14,828 bases of DNA, from assembly GCA_037443565.1 (NCBI GenBank), contig JBBIOB010000066.1, positions 1 through 14,828 on the forward strand. The letters run 5' to 3'. Position 1 is the first letter of the stretch. Each line of letters starts with the position of its first letter. The position numbers and the translations under genes are program-made. The notes under the pieces are model-generated. The model was not told where the DNA came from, searched no databases, and was given only the letters and a program-made list of their open reading frames with translations. Shown one piece after another: positions 1 through 7,002 of the stretch. The DNA comes from Fervidifonticultor_A sp037443565 (GTDB lineage Bacteria; Sysuimicrobiota; Sysuimicrobiia; Sysuimicrobiales; Humicultoraceae).

Positions 1-104
1 AGGGCAGGCTCGTGCAGATCTTCGAACCCGACCTCAACGACCTGCACAGGCAGATCCTCGAACTCATGCGCTTGCCCACAGCGTTGTTCAAAGCATCACG
101 CTGA
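1..104 (+). CDS. 3' end of an unidentified protein (partial, cut by left window edge)
   Basis: An open frame enters from the left edge (frame starting at base 3) and ends at TGA 102-104. It encodes about 33 residues, including IFEPDLNDLHRQILELMRLP. The segment looks like a genuine protein tail: an amphipathic helix followed by a short basic end (FKASR). It faces the aminotransferase tail-to-tail with a gap of about 115 nt. The tail might belong to a transposase or another DNA-binding protein, but there is too little sequence to assign it. The evidence is frame continuity up to the stop and plausible codon use only. Confidence 0.4.
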   Translation, partial: GRLVQIFEPDLNDLHRQILELMRLPTALFKASR

Positions 105-219
105 CGCCATGGTGCGATATCGCGTCTGTGAAGTGCGGAAAGTAGGTTCTGGATACCTGTCGGCCTGCTTTGGGGCGCCTTCCCGGGCAGTCGGAGGCAA
201 CCTGGAGGCAAGACGTCGG

Positions 220-1524
220 CTACACCCGTGCGGCCGTCCCGACCTCCTGAAGGACTCCAAGCAGCGCGTCCACCCCCTCGGCCGCCTGGTCCCGTGTGAT
301 CGACAGCGGTGGGACAATTCGCATCGTCGATTCGCCACACCTGCTGAGCACCACACCGGCCGACGACGCGGCCCGGATGACATCCTTGATGCGCGTTCCT
401 GCCGGGCGGCCGGTCTCGGGATCGAGCACGTCTACCCCGAGCATCAGCCCCAGCCCGCGCACCTCGCCGACCGCCGGGATCCGCTCCCGCGCCGCCTCGA
501 AGGCTCCTCGGATGGACGCGCCGGTTTCGCGGGCCCGCTCGACGAGCCCCTCGGTCTCGATGATTTCTATGGAAGCCAGGCCCGCCGCGCACGACACCGG
601 GTGCCCGCCAAACGTACTGCCGTGCGCCCCGGGATCCCAGGCCTGGGCGATCTCTCTGCGCGCCAGCACCACGCCGAGCGGCATGCCGCCGCCCACTGCC
701 TTGCCCAGCAGCAGGATGTCGGGCTCCAGTCCCCAGTGCTCAACGGCGAACCACTTCCCGGTACGGCCGACGCCGGTCTGGATCTCGTCGGCGATCACGA
801 GGATCCCGTACTTCCGCGCGATCGCCCACACGCCTTCGAGGAATCCCGGCGGAGGCATCAGGTACCCGCCCTCGCCGACGATCGGCTCGATGACGATCCC
901 CGCCACATCCTCGGGCGGGAGCACCGTCTTGAAGGCGTCCTCCAGCAGGGCCAGCGCCGCACGGCCGCGCTCCTCGGGCGTCGCGCCGATGGGCAGGTGC
1001 GGGGCCGGATACACCGCGTGGTAAACGCCGGGCAGCAGCGCCGACAGCCGCTTCCGGTAGGCCGCGTTGCTGGCGGTCAGGGCCAGCGCGCCCATCGGCC
1101 GGCCGTGGAACGCGTGGTGGAAGGCGACGAGCATCGGCCGGCCTGTCGCGTAGCGGGCCATCTTGGCCCCGGCTTCGACCGCCTCGCCGCCGCTGTTGAC
1201 CAGCACGCCCTTACCATCGCGCAGCGCGCCCGGGGCCAGGCCGCGCAGCTTCTCGAGCAGCCGCACCGCGGGCTCGGAAACCCCGATGTGCGTCGAGGTG
1301 TGCGTCAGGGTGTGCGCCTGGGCGATGATGGCCTCGATCACTTTGGGATGGCCGTGCCCCACGGCCATGGTCGCGATGCCCGAGGCGAAGTCGAGGTACC
1401 GGCGGCCTTCAACGTCGTAGAGATACACCCCCTCGCCCCGGACGAACGTCAGGTCGGTGTGGCGGGCGATGGCAGGGACCGTGACCGCCTCGTACCGGCG
1501 GAGGAGGTCCTCCGTAGTGGACAT
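220..1524 (-). CDS. Class III PLP-dependent aminotransferase (4-aminobutyrate/acetylornithine type)
   Basis: Cytosolic fold-type I aminotransferase of about 434 residues, the usual family length. Numbering from the upstream Met at 1527, visible signatures are: the N-terminal strand GVYLYDVEGRRYLDFASGI (34-51); the phosphate-binding loop NSGGEAVEAG (111-120); the PLP-stacking HAFHGR (138-143); the PLP-nitrogen Asp in ADEIQTGVGRTGK (D247); the Schiff-base Lys K276 in LLLGKAVGGGMPLG; and TFGGHP (305-310). This pattern fits GABA, ornithine or beta-alanine type omega-transaminases; the amino donor cannot be fixed from sequence. Two Met codons are adjacent (1527 and 1524). The purine-rich GGGAAGGGGG upstream is better spaced for the second, which I chose. 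It is a single gene with nothing on its strand immediately upstream. NSGGE replaces the commoner NSGAE. Confidence 0.9.
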   Translation of the reverse strand: MSTTEDLLRRYEAVTVPAIARHTDLTFVRGEGVYLYDVEGRRYLDFASGIATMAVGHGHPKVIEAIIAQAHTLTHTSTHIGVSEPAVRLLEKLRGLAPGALRDGKGVLVNSGGEAVEAGAKMARYATGRPMLVAFHHAFHGRPMGALALTASNAAYRKRLSALLPGVYHAVYPAPHLPIGATPEERGRAALALLEDAFKTVLPPEDVAGIVIEPIVGEGGYLMPPPGFLEGVWAIARKYGILVIADEIQTGVGRTGKWFAVEHWGLEPDILLLGKAVGGGMPLGVVLARREIAQAWDPGAHGSTFGGHPVSCAAGLASIEIIETEGLVERARETGASIRGAFEAARERIPAVGEVRGLGLMLGVDVLDPETGRPAGTRIKDVIRAASSAGVVLSRCGESTMRIVPPLSITRDQAAEGVDALLGVLQEVGTAARV

Positions 1525-1617
1525 CATTGCCCCCTTCCCTGGTTCAGGCCTCTGTTCAGTCGCTTCTCAGTTGAGTGACTTCGGCCCGGAGGGAATGGCA
1601 TCCTTCAGTGCGTCTAG

Positions 1618-1646
1618 TTGACAGGTCGTTTATCAGGCTAGATAAT
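1618..1646 (+). promoter_or_regulatory. sigma70-type promoter of the toxin-antitoxin operon
   Basis: A perfect -35 hexamer TTGACA (1618-1623) is followed by a 17-nt spacer and the -10 hexamer GATAAT (1641-1646), one mismatch from consensus. Transcription would start near 1653, leaving a leader of about 25 nt before the antitoxin ATG at 1678. The AT-rich patch stands out from its GC-rich surroundings. Confidence 0.8.
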
Positions 1647-1652
1647 CTAGCC
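1636..1652. promoter_or_regulatory. Palindromic operator overlapping the -10 box
   Basis: The 17-nt perfect inverted repeat GGCTAGATAATCTAGCC has 8-bp arms around one central A and fully covers the -10 hexamer. Phd/YefM antitoxins typically bind short palindromes at their own promoter, and binding here would occlude RNA polymerase. The palindrome is seen directly; its role as an autoregulatory operator is inferred. Confidence 0.7.
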
Positions 1653-1677
1653 ATGAATATAGCCAGAAGATGAGATC

Positions 1678-1944
1678 ATGGCAGTGCCAGTGAGAGTCCC
1701 CATCACCGAAGCCAAGAACCGGCTCACGCAATTGGTCCGCAAGGCCGAGGCCGGAGAGCCGATCATGATCACGAGGGATGATCGTCCGGCCGCAGTCCTT
1801 GTCTCGCCTGCCGAATATGAGGAGATGAGACGCCAGGTGGCGGCGGCGCGCCTGCAGCGGTTCCGGGACGGTCTTGCTGGTACAGGCCTCGACGCGCTCG
1901 AGCTCTTCCATGAGTCGCGACGGCAGCTCGAGGAGCATCTGTGA
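1678..1944 (+). CDS. Phd/YefM-family antitoxin
   Basis: An 88-residue protein of typical Phd/YefM length. The N-terminal half (about 1-50) carries the family pattern: VPITEAKNRLTQLVRKAEAGEPIMITRDDRPAAVLVSPAEYEE. This part forms the dimeric DNA-binding fold. The charged C-terminal helix (about 52-88) is the expected toxin-binding segment. Its job would be to neutralise the PIN nuclease encoded immediately downstream and to repress its own promoter through the palindrome at 1636-1652. The stop overlaps the toxin start by GTGA, so the two are translationally coupled. The start ATG has only a weak upstream AGAAGATGAGA, typical of a gene placed soon after a promoter. Confidence 0.9.
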   Translation: MAVPVRVPITEAKNRLTQLVRKAEAGEPIMITRDDRPAAVLVSPAEYEEMRRQVAAARLQRFRDGLAGTGLDALELFHESRRQLEEHL

Positions 1945-2405
1945 ACAAGCGTGTGGTGGTCGATGCGAGCGCGCTGCTGCCGGCCATCCTGCCTCAAGAG
2001 CGCCTGCAGGCTCATGCCGATACCCTGGTTGATGCCCACGTCCGTGGACGCGTGACGCTCTGCGCGCCTCCGCTGCTCGCGCATGAGATCCTCAATGCAC
2101 TCTTCCTCGCGGTGAGGGGCAAGCCGGGGATGCCGGCGCGGATGACGCTGGAGTCCGCCCAGGAGGGCTGGGCCTTGTTCACCGCGCTCGGCATTGACCT
2201 GGTGCCCATCGAGGAACTCGGCAGCCGCGTCCTCGCGCTTGCGATGGACCTCCAACGGCCGAGCGCATACGACATGAGCCATGTAGCGCTGGCGGAGAAA
2301 CTGGAGACGTCGCTCGTGACCGCGGACGAGCGGCTGCTCAACGCCGTGCGGCCGCGGTTCCCGTTCGTCCGCGCCCTGTGGGACGCAGCAGACGGCTGGA
2401 GTTGA
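1941..2405 (+). CDS. vapC: PIN-domain ribonuclease toxin (VapC-like)
   Basis: A 154-residue single-domain PIN nuclease, predicted to cleave RNA with Mg/Mn ions and inhibit growth when free of antitoxin. The acidic metal-binding residues are in place: D8 in VVVDASALL, E49 in APPLLAHEILNAL, D111 in SAYDMSHVALAEKL, and D129 in VTADERLL. It starts at GTG 1941, overlapping the antitoxin stop by 4 nt, with AGGAG five nt upstream. Its 3' end overlaps the convergent P-type ATPase gene by 68 bp. The cognate partner is a Phd/YefM protein rather than a VapB AbrB-type one, a known mixed pairing. The RNA target is not predictable. Confidence 0.9.
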   Translation: MNKRVVVDASALLPAILPQERLQAHADTLVDAHVRGRVTLCAPPLLAHEILNALFLAVRGKPGMPARMTLESAQEGWALFTALGIDLVPIEELGSRVLALAMDLQRPSAYDMSHVALAEKLETSLVTADERLLNAVRPRFPFVRALWDAADGWS

Positions 2406-4497
2406 GCAAGATGAAGACGTCGGGAATCACCTGCGCCGCCGCCGCCAGGATCGGCGGCAGCAGGCCCACGGCGGCCAGCGTGATGCCCACGATGTTGTAC
2501 ATGACCGCGCCCAGCAGGTTCTGACGGATCACCGCGAAGGCGCCGCGGCCGATCTGGACGGCCTCGGGCACCAGGCGCCAGTCGTCCCGCATCAGCGCGA
2601 TGTCCGCGGCCTCGAGCGCCGCGGCCGTGGCCGCGGCCATCGCAATGCCGGCATCGGCCTGGGCGAGACCCGGCGCGTCGTTGATCCCGTCGCCCACCAT
2701 GGCGACGACGCGGCCCTCGGTCTGCAGGCGCCGGACCATCGCGATCTTGTCCTCGGGAAGCAGGCCCGCGCGGGGCTCCACGCCGAGCGCGCCGGCCACC
2801 GCCGCCGCGGCCCTCGCGTTGTCCCCGGTCAGCATCATGATCTGTCCGATGCCCAGCGCGCGCAGCGCCGCCAGGGCGTCCTCGACGCCAGCCCTCGGCC
2901 GGTCGGCCAGGGCGACGACGCCGGCGACCGTCGCATCCTCGACAACGAAGACGACGGTCTGCCCCCGGGCCTCGAGATCGCGCGCCCGCCGGTCGAGATC
3001 GTCGGGCACTGCGATGCCGCGCTCCTCGAGGAAACGACGGCTGCCGACCGCGATCTCCGTGCCGGCTTCGCGCAGTGCGACCCCGCGGCCGGGCGATACC
3101 TCCACGGCCGCGGCCTGGTCTCCACCGGCGATGGGCAGCGGCGCCGCCTGACCGGGACCGGAGGTCGTGCCCGCGGCCGCCACGATCGCCGCCGCCAGCG
3201 GGTGCTCGGAGTAACGCTCCGCGCGTGCCGCCGTGTCTAGGACGTCGCCGGCGCTGCGACCCCCGGCGGGAAGCACCGCGGTGACCTCAGGCCGTCCGGC
3301 TGTCAGCGTGCCGGTCTTGTCGAGCAGCATGACGTCGGCACGCGCAAGCGCTTCGAGCGCCGTCCCGCCCTTGATGAGGATACCGGTGCGGGCCGCGCGC
3401 CCGACCGCGGCCAGCACGGCCACCGGCGTGGCCAGCGCGATGCCACACGAGCAGGAGACGACGAGCACCGCCACCGCGGCGGTCGCGGACCCACCGAGCA
3501 GCCACGCTCCCAGCGCCGCAGTCACCACCACCGGGATGTAGTAGGCCGTCACGCGGTCGGCAAACCGCTGCGCACGGCTCTTGTAGGCGTCGGCCTCTTC
3601 GACCAGGCGGACGATGCGGCCGAAGGTGCTGTCGGCGCCGGCGTGCTCGACCCGCATGCGCAGCACCCCGTCGAGATTCACGGTCGCGGCCAGGACGCGC
3701 TGCCCCGGCCCGCGGTCCACCGGCACCGACTCGCCGGTCAGCGGCGCCTGGTTGACCGATGCGTGCCCCGAGACGATCATCCCGTCGGCCGGGATCCGCT
3801 CGCCGGGCTTGACCAGGACGACCTGCCCGGCGCGCACCTGCTCCGCCGGCACCACGCGCTCGACGCCGCCATCCTCGACACGGGCCTCCAGCGGCTGCAG
3901 CGCGACGATCTCCTTGATCGCCTGCCGCGCCCGGCCTGCAGTGTAGGCGTCGAGGAAGTCGGCCAGGCGCATGAAGAAGACGATGACCGCCGCCGCGCCG
4001 TACTCGCCGATGGCCAGCGCGCCGGCGATGCCCAGCGTCATCAGCGCGTGCGGGGTGACGTTGCGGACGCGCAGCGCCAGGACGACCTTGCGGAAGATGG
4101 GATACCCGCCGGCGAGCACCGCGGCCACGGCGACCGGCCAGGGCACCAGGCGCGCGGCGGCCTCGATCCATCCCAGGCGCTCGGCGGCGAGTCCGGCCAG
4201 GACGACCAGCGCAACCCCGACAACGAAGATGCCGGAGATGATCTCGGACGGTCGGGGGGCGTCCCGGCGGCCGATCGCCGCCGGGACGACATAGCCGAGC
4301 GCCTCGACGGCACGCGCGAGCGCCTCGACGGACGTGCGCGCCGGGTCGAACACGACAGCGGCGCGCTGGGCGCCCAGTGACACCCGTGCGTCCTGGACGC
4401 CGGGGGTCCGCCGCAGCGCGCGCTCGATCTTCAGCGCGCAGTCGGCGCAGTCCATGCCACTGATCGGGATCTCGCGACGCATGGTCGGGCTGCTCAT
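2338..4497 (-). CDS. Heavy-metal translocating P1B-type ATPase with an atypical CSC membrane motif
   Basis: About 719 residues. Membrane pump that uses ATP to move a soft metal cation across the cytoplasmic membrane. Domains in order: an N-terminal heavy-metal-associated domain with GMDCADC (about 14-20); transmembrane segments (about 87-185); an actuator domain with TGES (254-257); the metal-site helix with SCSCGIALATP (C349, C351); the phosphorylation loop DKTGTLT (D393); the P1B HP motif SEHP (H432-P433); MLTGDN; GDGINDAP (602-609); and two final helices. The usual CPC is CSC here. The last helix reads QVIPDVFILLNSSRLL, lacking the Met/Ser pattern of Cu pumps and the Asp of Zn/Cd pumps, so the metal is uncertain. 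The frame is open back to 4575, but the Met at 4497 avoids overlap with fabF; Met 4482 is also possible. Neither has a strong ribosome site. Confidence 0.9.
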   Translation of the reverse strand: MSSPTMRREIPISGMDCADCALKIERALRRTPGVQDARVSLGAQRAAVVFDPARTSVEALARAVEALGYVVPAAIGRRDAPRPSEIISGIFVVGVALVVLAGLAAERLGWIEAAARLVPWPVAVAAVLAGGYPIFRKVVLALRVRNVTPHALMTLGIAGALAIGEYGAAAVIVFFMRLADFLDAYTAGRARQAIKEIVALQPLEARVEDGGVERVVPAEQVRAGQVVLVKPGERIPADGMIVSGHASVNQAPLTGESVPVDRGPGQRVLAATVNLDGVLRMRVEHAGADSTFGRIVRLVEEADAYKSRAQRFADRVTAYYIPVVVTAALGAWLLGGSATAAVAVLVVSCSCGIALATPVAVLAAVGRAARTGILIKGGTALEALARADVMLLDKTGTLTAGRPEVTAVLPAGGRSAGDVLDTAARAERYSEHPLAAAIVAAAGTTSGPGQAAPLPIAGGDQAAAVEVSPGRGVALREAGTEIAVGSRRFLEERGIAVPDDLDRRARDLEARGQTVVFVVEDATVAGVVALADRPRAGVEDALAALRALGIGQIMMLTGDNARAAAAVAGALGVEPRAGLLPEDKIAMVRRLQTEGRVVAMVGDGINDAPGLAQADAGIAMAAATAAALEAADIALMRDDWRLVPEAVQIGRGAFAVIRQNLLGAVMYNIVGITLAAVGLLPPILAAAAQVIPDVFILLNSSRLLRPTGRGRTGTAAARR

Positions 4498-4528
4498 GAA
4501 CGGCGGCCGTCGCAGCCTGCGCCCCGAG

Positions 4529-5770
4529 TCAGGCCCGGGCGAACACCGCGACCATGTTCTGACCGCCAAAGCCAAAGGCGTTGGCCATCGCGGCCCGGAC
4601 GGTGGTCCGCCGCGCGACGTGGGGCACGGCGTCGACGTCGCACTCCGGATCCTGCCGGTCGAGGTTGATCGTCGGCGGGATGACCCCGTCGGCGACCGCC
4701 TTGACGGCGATCAAGGCGCTCAGCGCGCCCGCGGCGCCCATCAGGTGCCCGACCATGGACTTCGGCGCGCTCACCGCGACCCGGTCGGTGTGGCCGCCCA
4801 GCGCCCGGCGAATCGCCTTCGCCTCCGCCACGTCGCCGACGGACGTGGCCGTCGCGTGCGCGCAGACGTAGTCGATGTCCTCCGGCGCCAGGCCCCCGCG
4901 GGCCAGGGCGCGGGTCATCGCCAGCGCCGCGCCGCGGCCATCGGGATCTGGCGCCGTGATGTGGTAGGCATCGGCGGTGGACGCGCCGCCGAGCGCGGCC
5001 GCGTAGATGCGCGCGCCGCGCGCCTCGGCGTGGGCCCGGCGCTCGAGCACCAGGGCGACCGCGCCTTCGCCGAAGACGAACCCATCGCGATCGAGGTCGA
5101 AGGGCCGGCTGGCCTGCTCCGGCTCGCCGTTGCGCCGCGAGAGCGCGCGCATGTTCATCATGCCCGAGAACGACAGCGGGGTCAGCGCCGACTCGGCGCC
5201 GCCGGCGATGAGCACGTCGGCGTCGCCGTCGCGGATGAGGCGCACGGCGTCGATGATCGCCTGCAGGCCTGCGGCGCACGCGGCCGTCGACGTGATGGCC
5301 GGACCGCGCAGGCCCAGCGAGATCGAGATCTGGCAGGCGCCGATGTTGGGCATCATCATCGGCACGAACAACGGACTAACCCGCCGGGGCCCCCGCGCTG
5401 CCAGCACCGCGGTCTCTCGCTCGACCAGGGCCACGCCGCCGGCTCCCGTATTCATGACCACGCCGAGGCGCTCGGCGTTGTCGTCGGTCACCGCGATGCC
5501 CGCGTCCCGCAGCGCCTCCGTCGCCGCGGCCAGCGAGAACTGGGTGAAGCGCTCCAGCCGGCTCGCGGTCTTGGCGTCCACGTACGGCGTGGGGTCGAAA
5601 CCCTTCACCTCGGCGGCGATCTGCACCGGCAGCGCCGACGCATCAAAGAGCGTAATCGGACCGACGCCGGACCGGCCGGCGGCCAGCGCCTGCCATGTTT
5701 CGGTGGCGGTCAGGCCGACGGGAGTGACTGCACCCAGACCTGTGACGACGATGTCGTTGTGGGGGGACAT
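4529..5770 (-). CDS. fabF: Beta-ketoacyl-ACP synthase II (FabF-type ketosynthase)
   Basis: A 413-residue thiolase-fold condensing enzyme of full FabF length. It extends acyl chains by decarboxylative condensation with malonyl-ACP. The Cys-His-His triad is intact: C165 in TSTAACAAGLQ, H305 in CAHATATSVGD and H342 in KSMVGHLMGAAG, with K337. The first His motif reads HATAT instead of the usual HGTST. The C-terminal NAFGFGGQN is standard. It lies 47 nt downstream of the selenoprotein-like oxidoreductase and about 31 nt upstream of the ATPase on the same strand, so the three may share a transcript. No acp, fabG or fabD gene is nearby. It could be the housekeeping enzyme or a dedicated paralogue; the isolated setting and the HAT variant make the second possible. 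No strong ribosome site is visible. Confidence 0.9.
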   Translation of the reverse strand: MSPHNDIVVTGLGAVTPVGLTATETWQALAAGRSGVGPITLFDASALPVQIAAEVKGFDPTPYVDAKTASRLERFTQFSLAAATEALRDAGIAVTDDNAERLGVVMNTGAGGVALVERETAVLAARGPRRVSPLFVPMMMPNIGACQISISLGLRGPAITSTAACAAGLQAIIDAVRLIRDGDADVLIAGGAESALTPLSFSGMMNMRALSRRNGEPEQASRPFDLDRDGFVFGEGAVALVLERRAHAEARGARIYAAALGGASTADAYHITAPDPDGRGAALAMTRALARGGLAPEDIDYVCAHATATSVGDVAEAKAIRRALGGHTDRVAVSAPKSMVGHLMGAAGALSALIAVKAVADGVIPPTINLDRQDPECDVDAVPHVARRTTVRAAMANAFGFGGQNMVAVFARA

Positions 5771-5817
5771 GGCACTGCTATCGTACCAGAGGCCCCGCGC
5801 CAGGAATACCGCGGACG

Positions 5818-6507
5818 CTACGCGCCGGCCGGACCCAGGGGCGCAGTCGCTTCAAGAACGGCCCGCACGAACTCCGGCTCAGGGACCGCGCCCAGGACTT
5901 CCTTCGTCTCGTTGATCACCGTCTTGGGGACCGCGTAGACGGCGTACTGCTGCGCCAGCGAGGGGAACTCGGTCGCCTCGATGATGTCGGCGCGCACGCG
6001 CGGCGACGCGATCGCCAGCGCGGCGGCCAGCCTGGCCGCCTTCGGACAGTGCGGTCAGGTGGGGGTGACAAACACCTGGAGGTGGGCGTCGCCCTGGAGC
6101 CCCGCCAGGGCCTCGGCGGTCTGCGCGGAGACCGGCGCGCGGCCCTTCGAGACGTCGAGGATGACGTCGACCAGCGTGACGAACTCGTAGCCCGCGGGCA
6201 TGCCGTAGAAGCGCACGCCGAAGTCCTCGGCGCCGACGACGGCCGTCGCCGGGGTACGCACGATGCCGCGACGCTCGGCCGCGTCCGGCTCGCTGGCCAG
6301 GCTGTGCTCCTCGAGGGTGATCCGGTCCGAGAGCGCCGCGACTTCCTTCAGGATCCGCCGCGTATACTCCGCCATCTCGGCATCCTGTCCCGGCAGCGCG
6401 ATGCCGCCCAGGCTCGGCGCGAAGAAGAGCAGGCGCACGTCGTCCACCATGTCCTCGGCGAAGCGTCTGCGGAGAAACGCGGCGTCCTGGTCGTTGAGCA
6501 ACGGCAT
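5818..6507 (-). CDS. Two-domain thioredoxin-fold disulfide oxidoreductase (PDO/glutaredoxin-like), putative selenoprotein with in-frame TGA = Sec151
   Basis: Read through one in-frame TGA (6055-6057), this is a 229-residue tandem thioredoxin-fold protein ending at TAG 5818-5820. The second fold carries the redox motif: VFVTPT (145-150), then TGA, then PHC (C154) P. The TGA sits exactly where the first Cys of CxxC is expected, giving UxxC. Downstream residues remain family-like: KAARLAAALAIASP, IIEATEFPSLAQQY, the cis-Pro loop YAVPKTVINE (P194) and GAVPEPEF. The first fold (about 1-120) keeps a cis-Pro-like RTPATAV (P86) but has lost its CxxC. ATG 6507 is preceded by GAGGGAA at good spacing. 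A SECIS-like hairpin follows the TGA. Predicted role: cytosolic thiol-disulfide exchange. It is the first gene of a run with fabF and a metal ATPase. Alternatives are a nonsense mutation or sequencing error; the hairpin and undamaged downstream frame argue against both. Confidence 0.85.
6022..6040 (-). promoter_or_regulatory. Putative bacterial SECIS element for the UGA at 6055-6057
   Basis: In the mRNA, starting 15 nt after the UGA, GGCGGCC pairs perfectly with GGCCGCC around the apical loop AGGCU; extending to A-U and G-C makes the arms 9 nt. The loop lies 22-26 nt after the UGA, within the window used by bacterial SECIS elements. It begins AGG, like the AGGUCU loop of E. coli fdhF. The hairpin is seen directly; recognition by SelB is inferred. 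Confidence 0.7.
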
Positions 6508-6624
6508 CGAAGTTCCCTCGGGGATCCCTCACCGCGCAACGTGAGCCCCCCGGGCCCCTATTCCGCCGGACGGCAGGGGAGAGGCCGGCCGCGGAGGAAG
6601 AGGGGCTGCAGGCGGGGATCCCGG

Positions 6625-7002
6625 ATGGATCAGGCCGTCTTCGACGAAGATCTCAAGGTCCTCTCGCACCTGCGGGGATACGCCGAAGAACTGCGCCGCT
6701 ACAGCAACCTGATCAAGCAGGCCCATCCGCGCAAGTTGTCGGCGCTCACGCTGGTGCTGGGGCGCCCGGCGGCGTCGGATTCGCTGATCGCGGCGGTGTG
6801 CCGCTACGTCGCCGAGGGGACGCCGATCGCCAGCGCCGTCGAGGCCGCCGAGCTGTTCGGCGTGGCTCCCGCGGTGTTCCTCAGCGAGATCGCGGCCCGA
6901 CCCGGATTCCCGGAACCGCTGTTTGCGGTCGAGCACCGGCGCATCTGGCGGCTCGCCGACCTCGAAGCCTATCGGACGGGACCCGCCACCGGGACGGCCT
7001 GA
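6625..7002 (+). CDS. Small protein with a MerR/AlpA-like winged helix-turn-helix C-terminus
   Basis: 125 residues. The C-terminal half (about 72-120) matches the excisionase/AlpA/HTH_17 layout: AVEAAELFGVAPAVFLSEIA as the helix-turn-helix, then FPEPLFAVEHRRIWRLADLEAY, where the RRIWRLADLEAY strand-helix forms the wing. The N-terminal 70 residues are helical and polar and I do not recognise them. It is the first gene of the + strand run, divergent from the oxidoreductase gene by 117 nt, so it could be a local regulator of either unit. Its TGA overlaps the next ATG by one base. ATG 6625 was chosen because family-like sequence begins there and a GGCGGGGA stretch precedes it; longer upstream frame is only the antisense of the oxidoreductase gene. 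Confidence 0.7.
   Translation: MDQAVFDEDLKVLSHLRGYAEELRRYSNLIKQAHPRKLSALTLVLGRPAASDSLIAAVCRYVAEGTPIASAVEAAELFGVAPAVFLSEIAARPGFPEPLFAVEHRRIWRLADLEAYRTGPATGTA

Noticed and set aside
109..1578. Long + strand frame of 489 codons opposite the aminotransferase
   Set aside because: Low-complexity Arg/Gly/Asp-rich product with no domain; a GC-rich antisense shadow of a well-supported gene.
1528..1617. Possible structured leader upstream of the aminotransferase (repeated CTGAA words)
   Set aside because: The words do not build a stable stem or match a riboswitch or T-box pattern, and no convincing promoter was found by eye.
1653..1673. Six-codon mini-ORF (MNIARR) in the toxin-antitoxin leader, starting near the predicted transcript start
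   Set aside because: Too short to support; no ribosome site, and the ATG probably arises by chance next to the palindrome.
4334..5938. 534-codon + strand frame opposite fabF
   Set aside because: Antisense shadow: composition is His/Arg/Gly rich and it covers both fabF and the ATPase start without recognisable motifs.
6055..6057. TGA as a true stop giving a 150-residue protein, or as a frameshift/pseudogene mark
   Set aside because: The downstream frame is unchanged and family-like to the natural end, so there is no frameshift, and the stop sits precisely on the catalytic Cys codon with a SECIS-like hairpin following. A sequencing error remains possible but less likely.
5879..6532. 217-codon minus-strand frame overlapping the oxidoreductase in another frame
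   Set aside because: It looks like an uninterrupted alternative to the TGA-split gene, but its product is Arg/Gly repeats, whereas the TGA-containing frame gives a coherent thioredoxin-fold protein.
6508..6624. Divergent promoter region between the oxidoreductase and HTH genes
   Set aside because: It must contain control signals, but I found no hexamers or palindromes clear enough to report.
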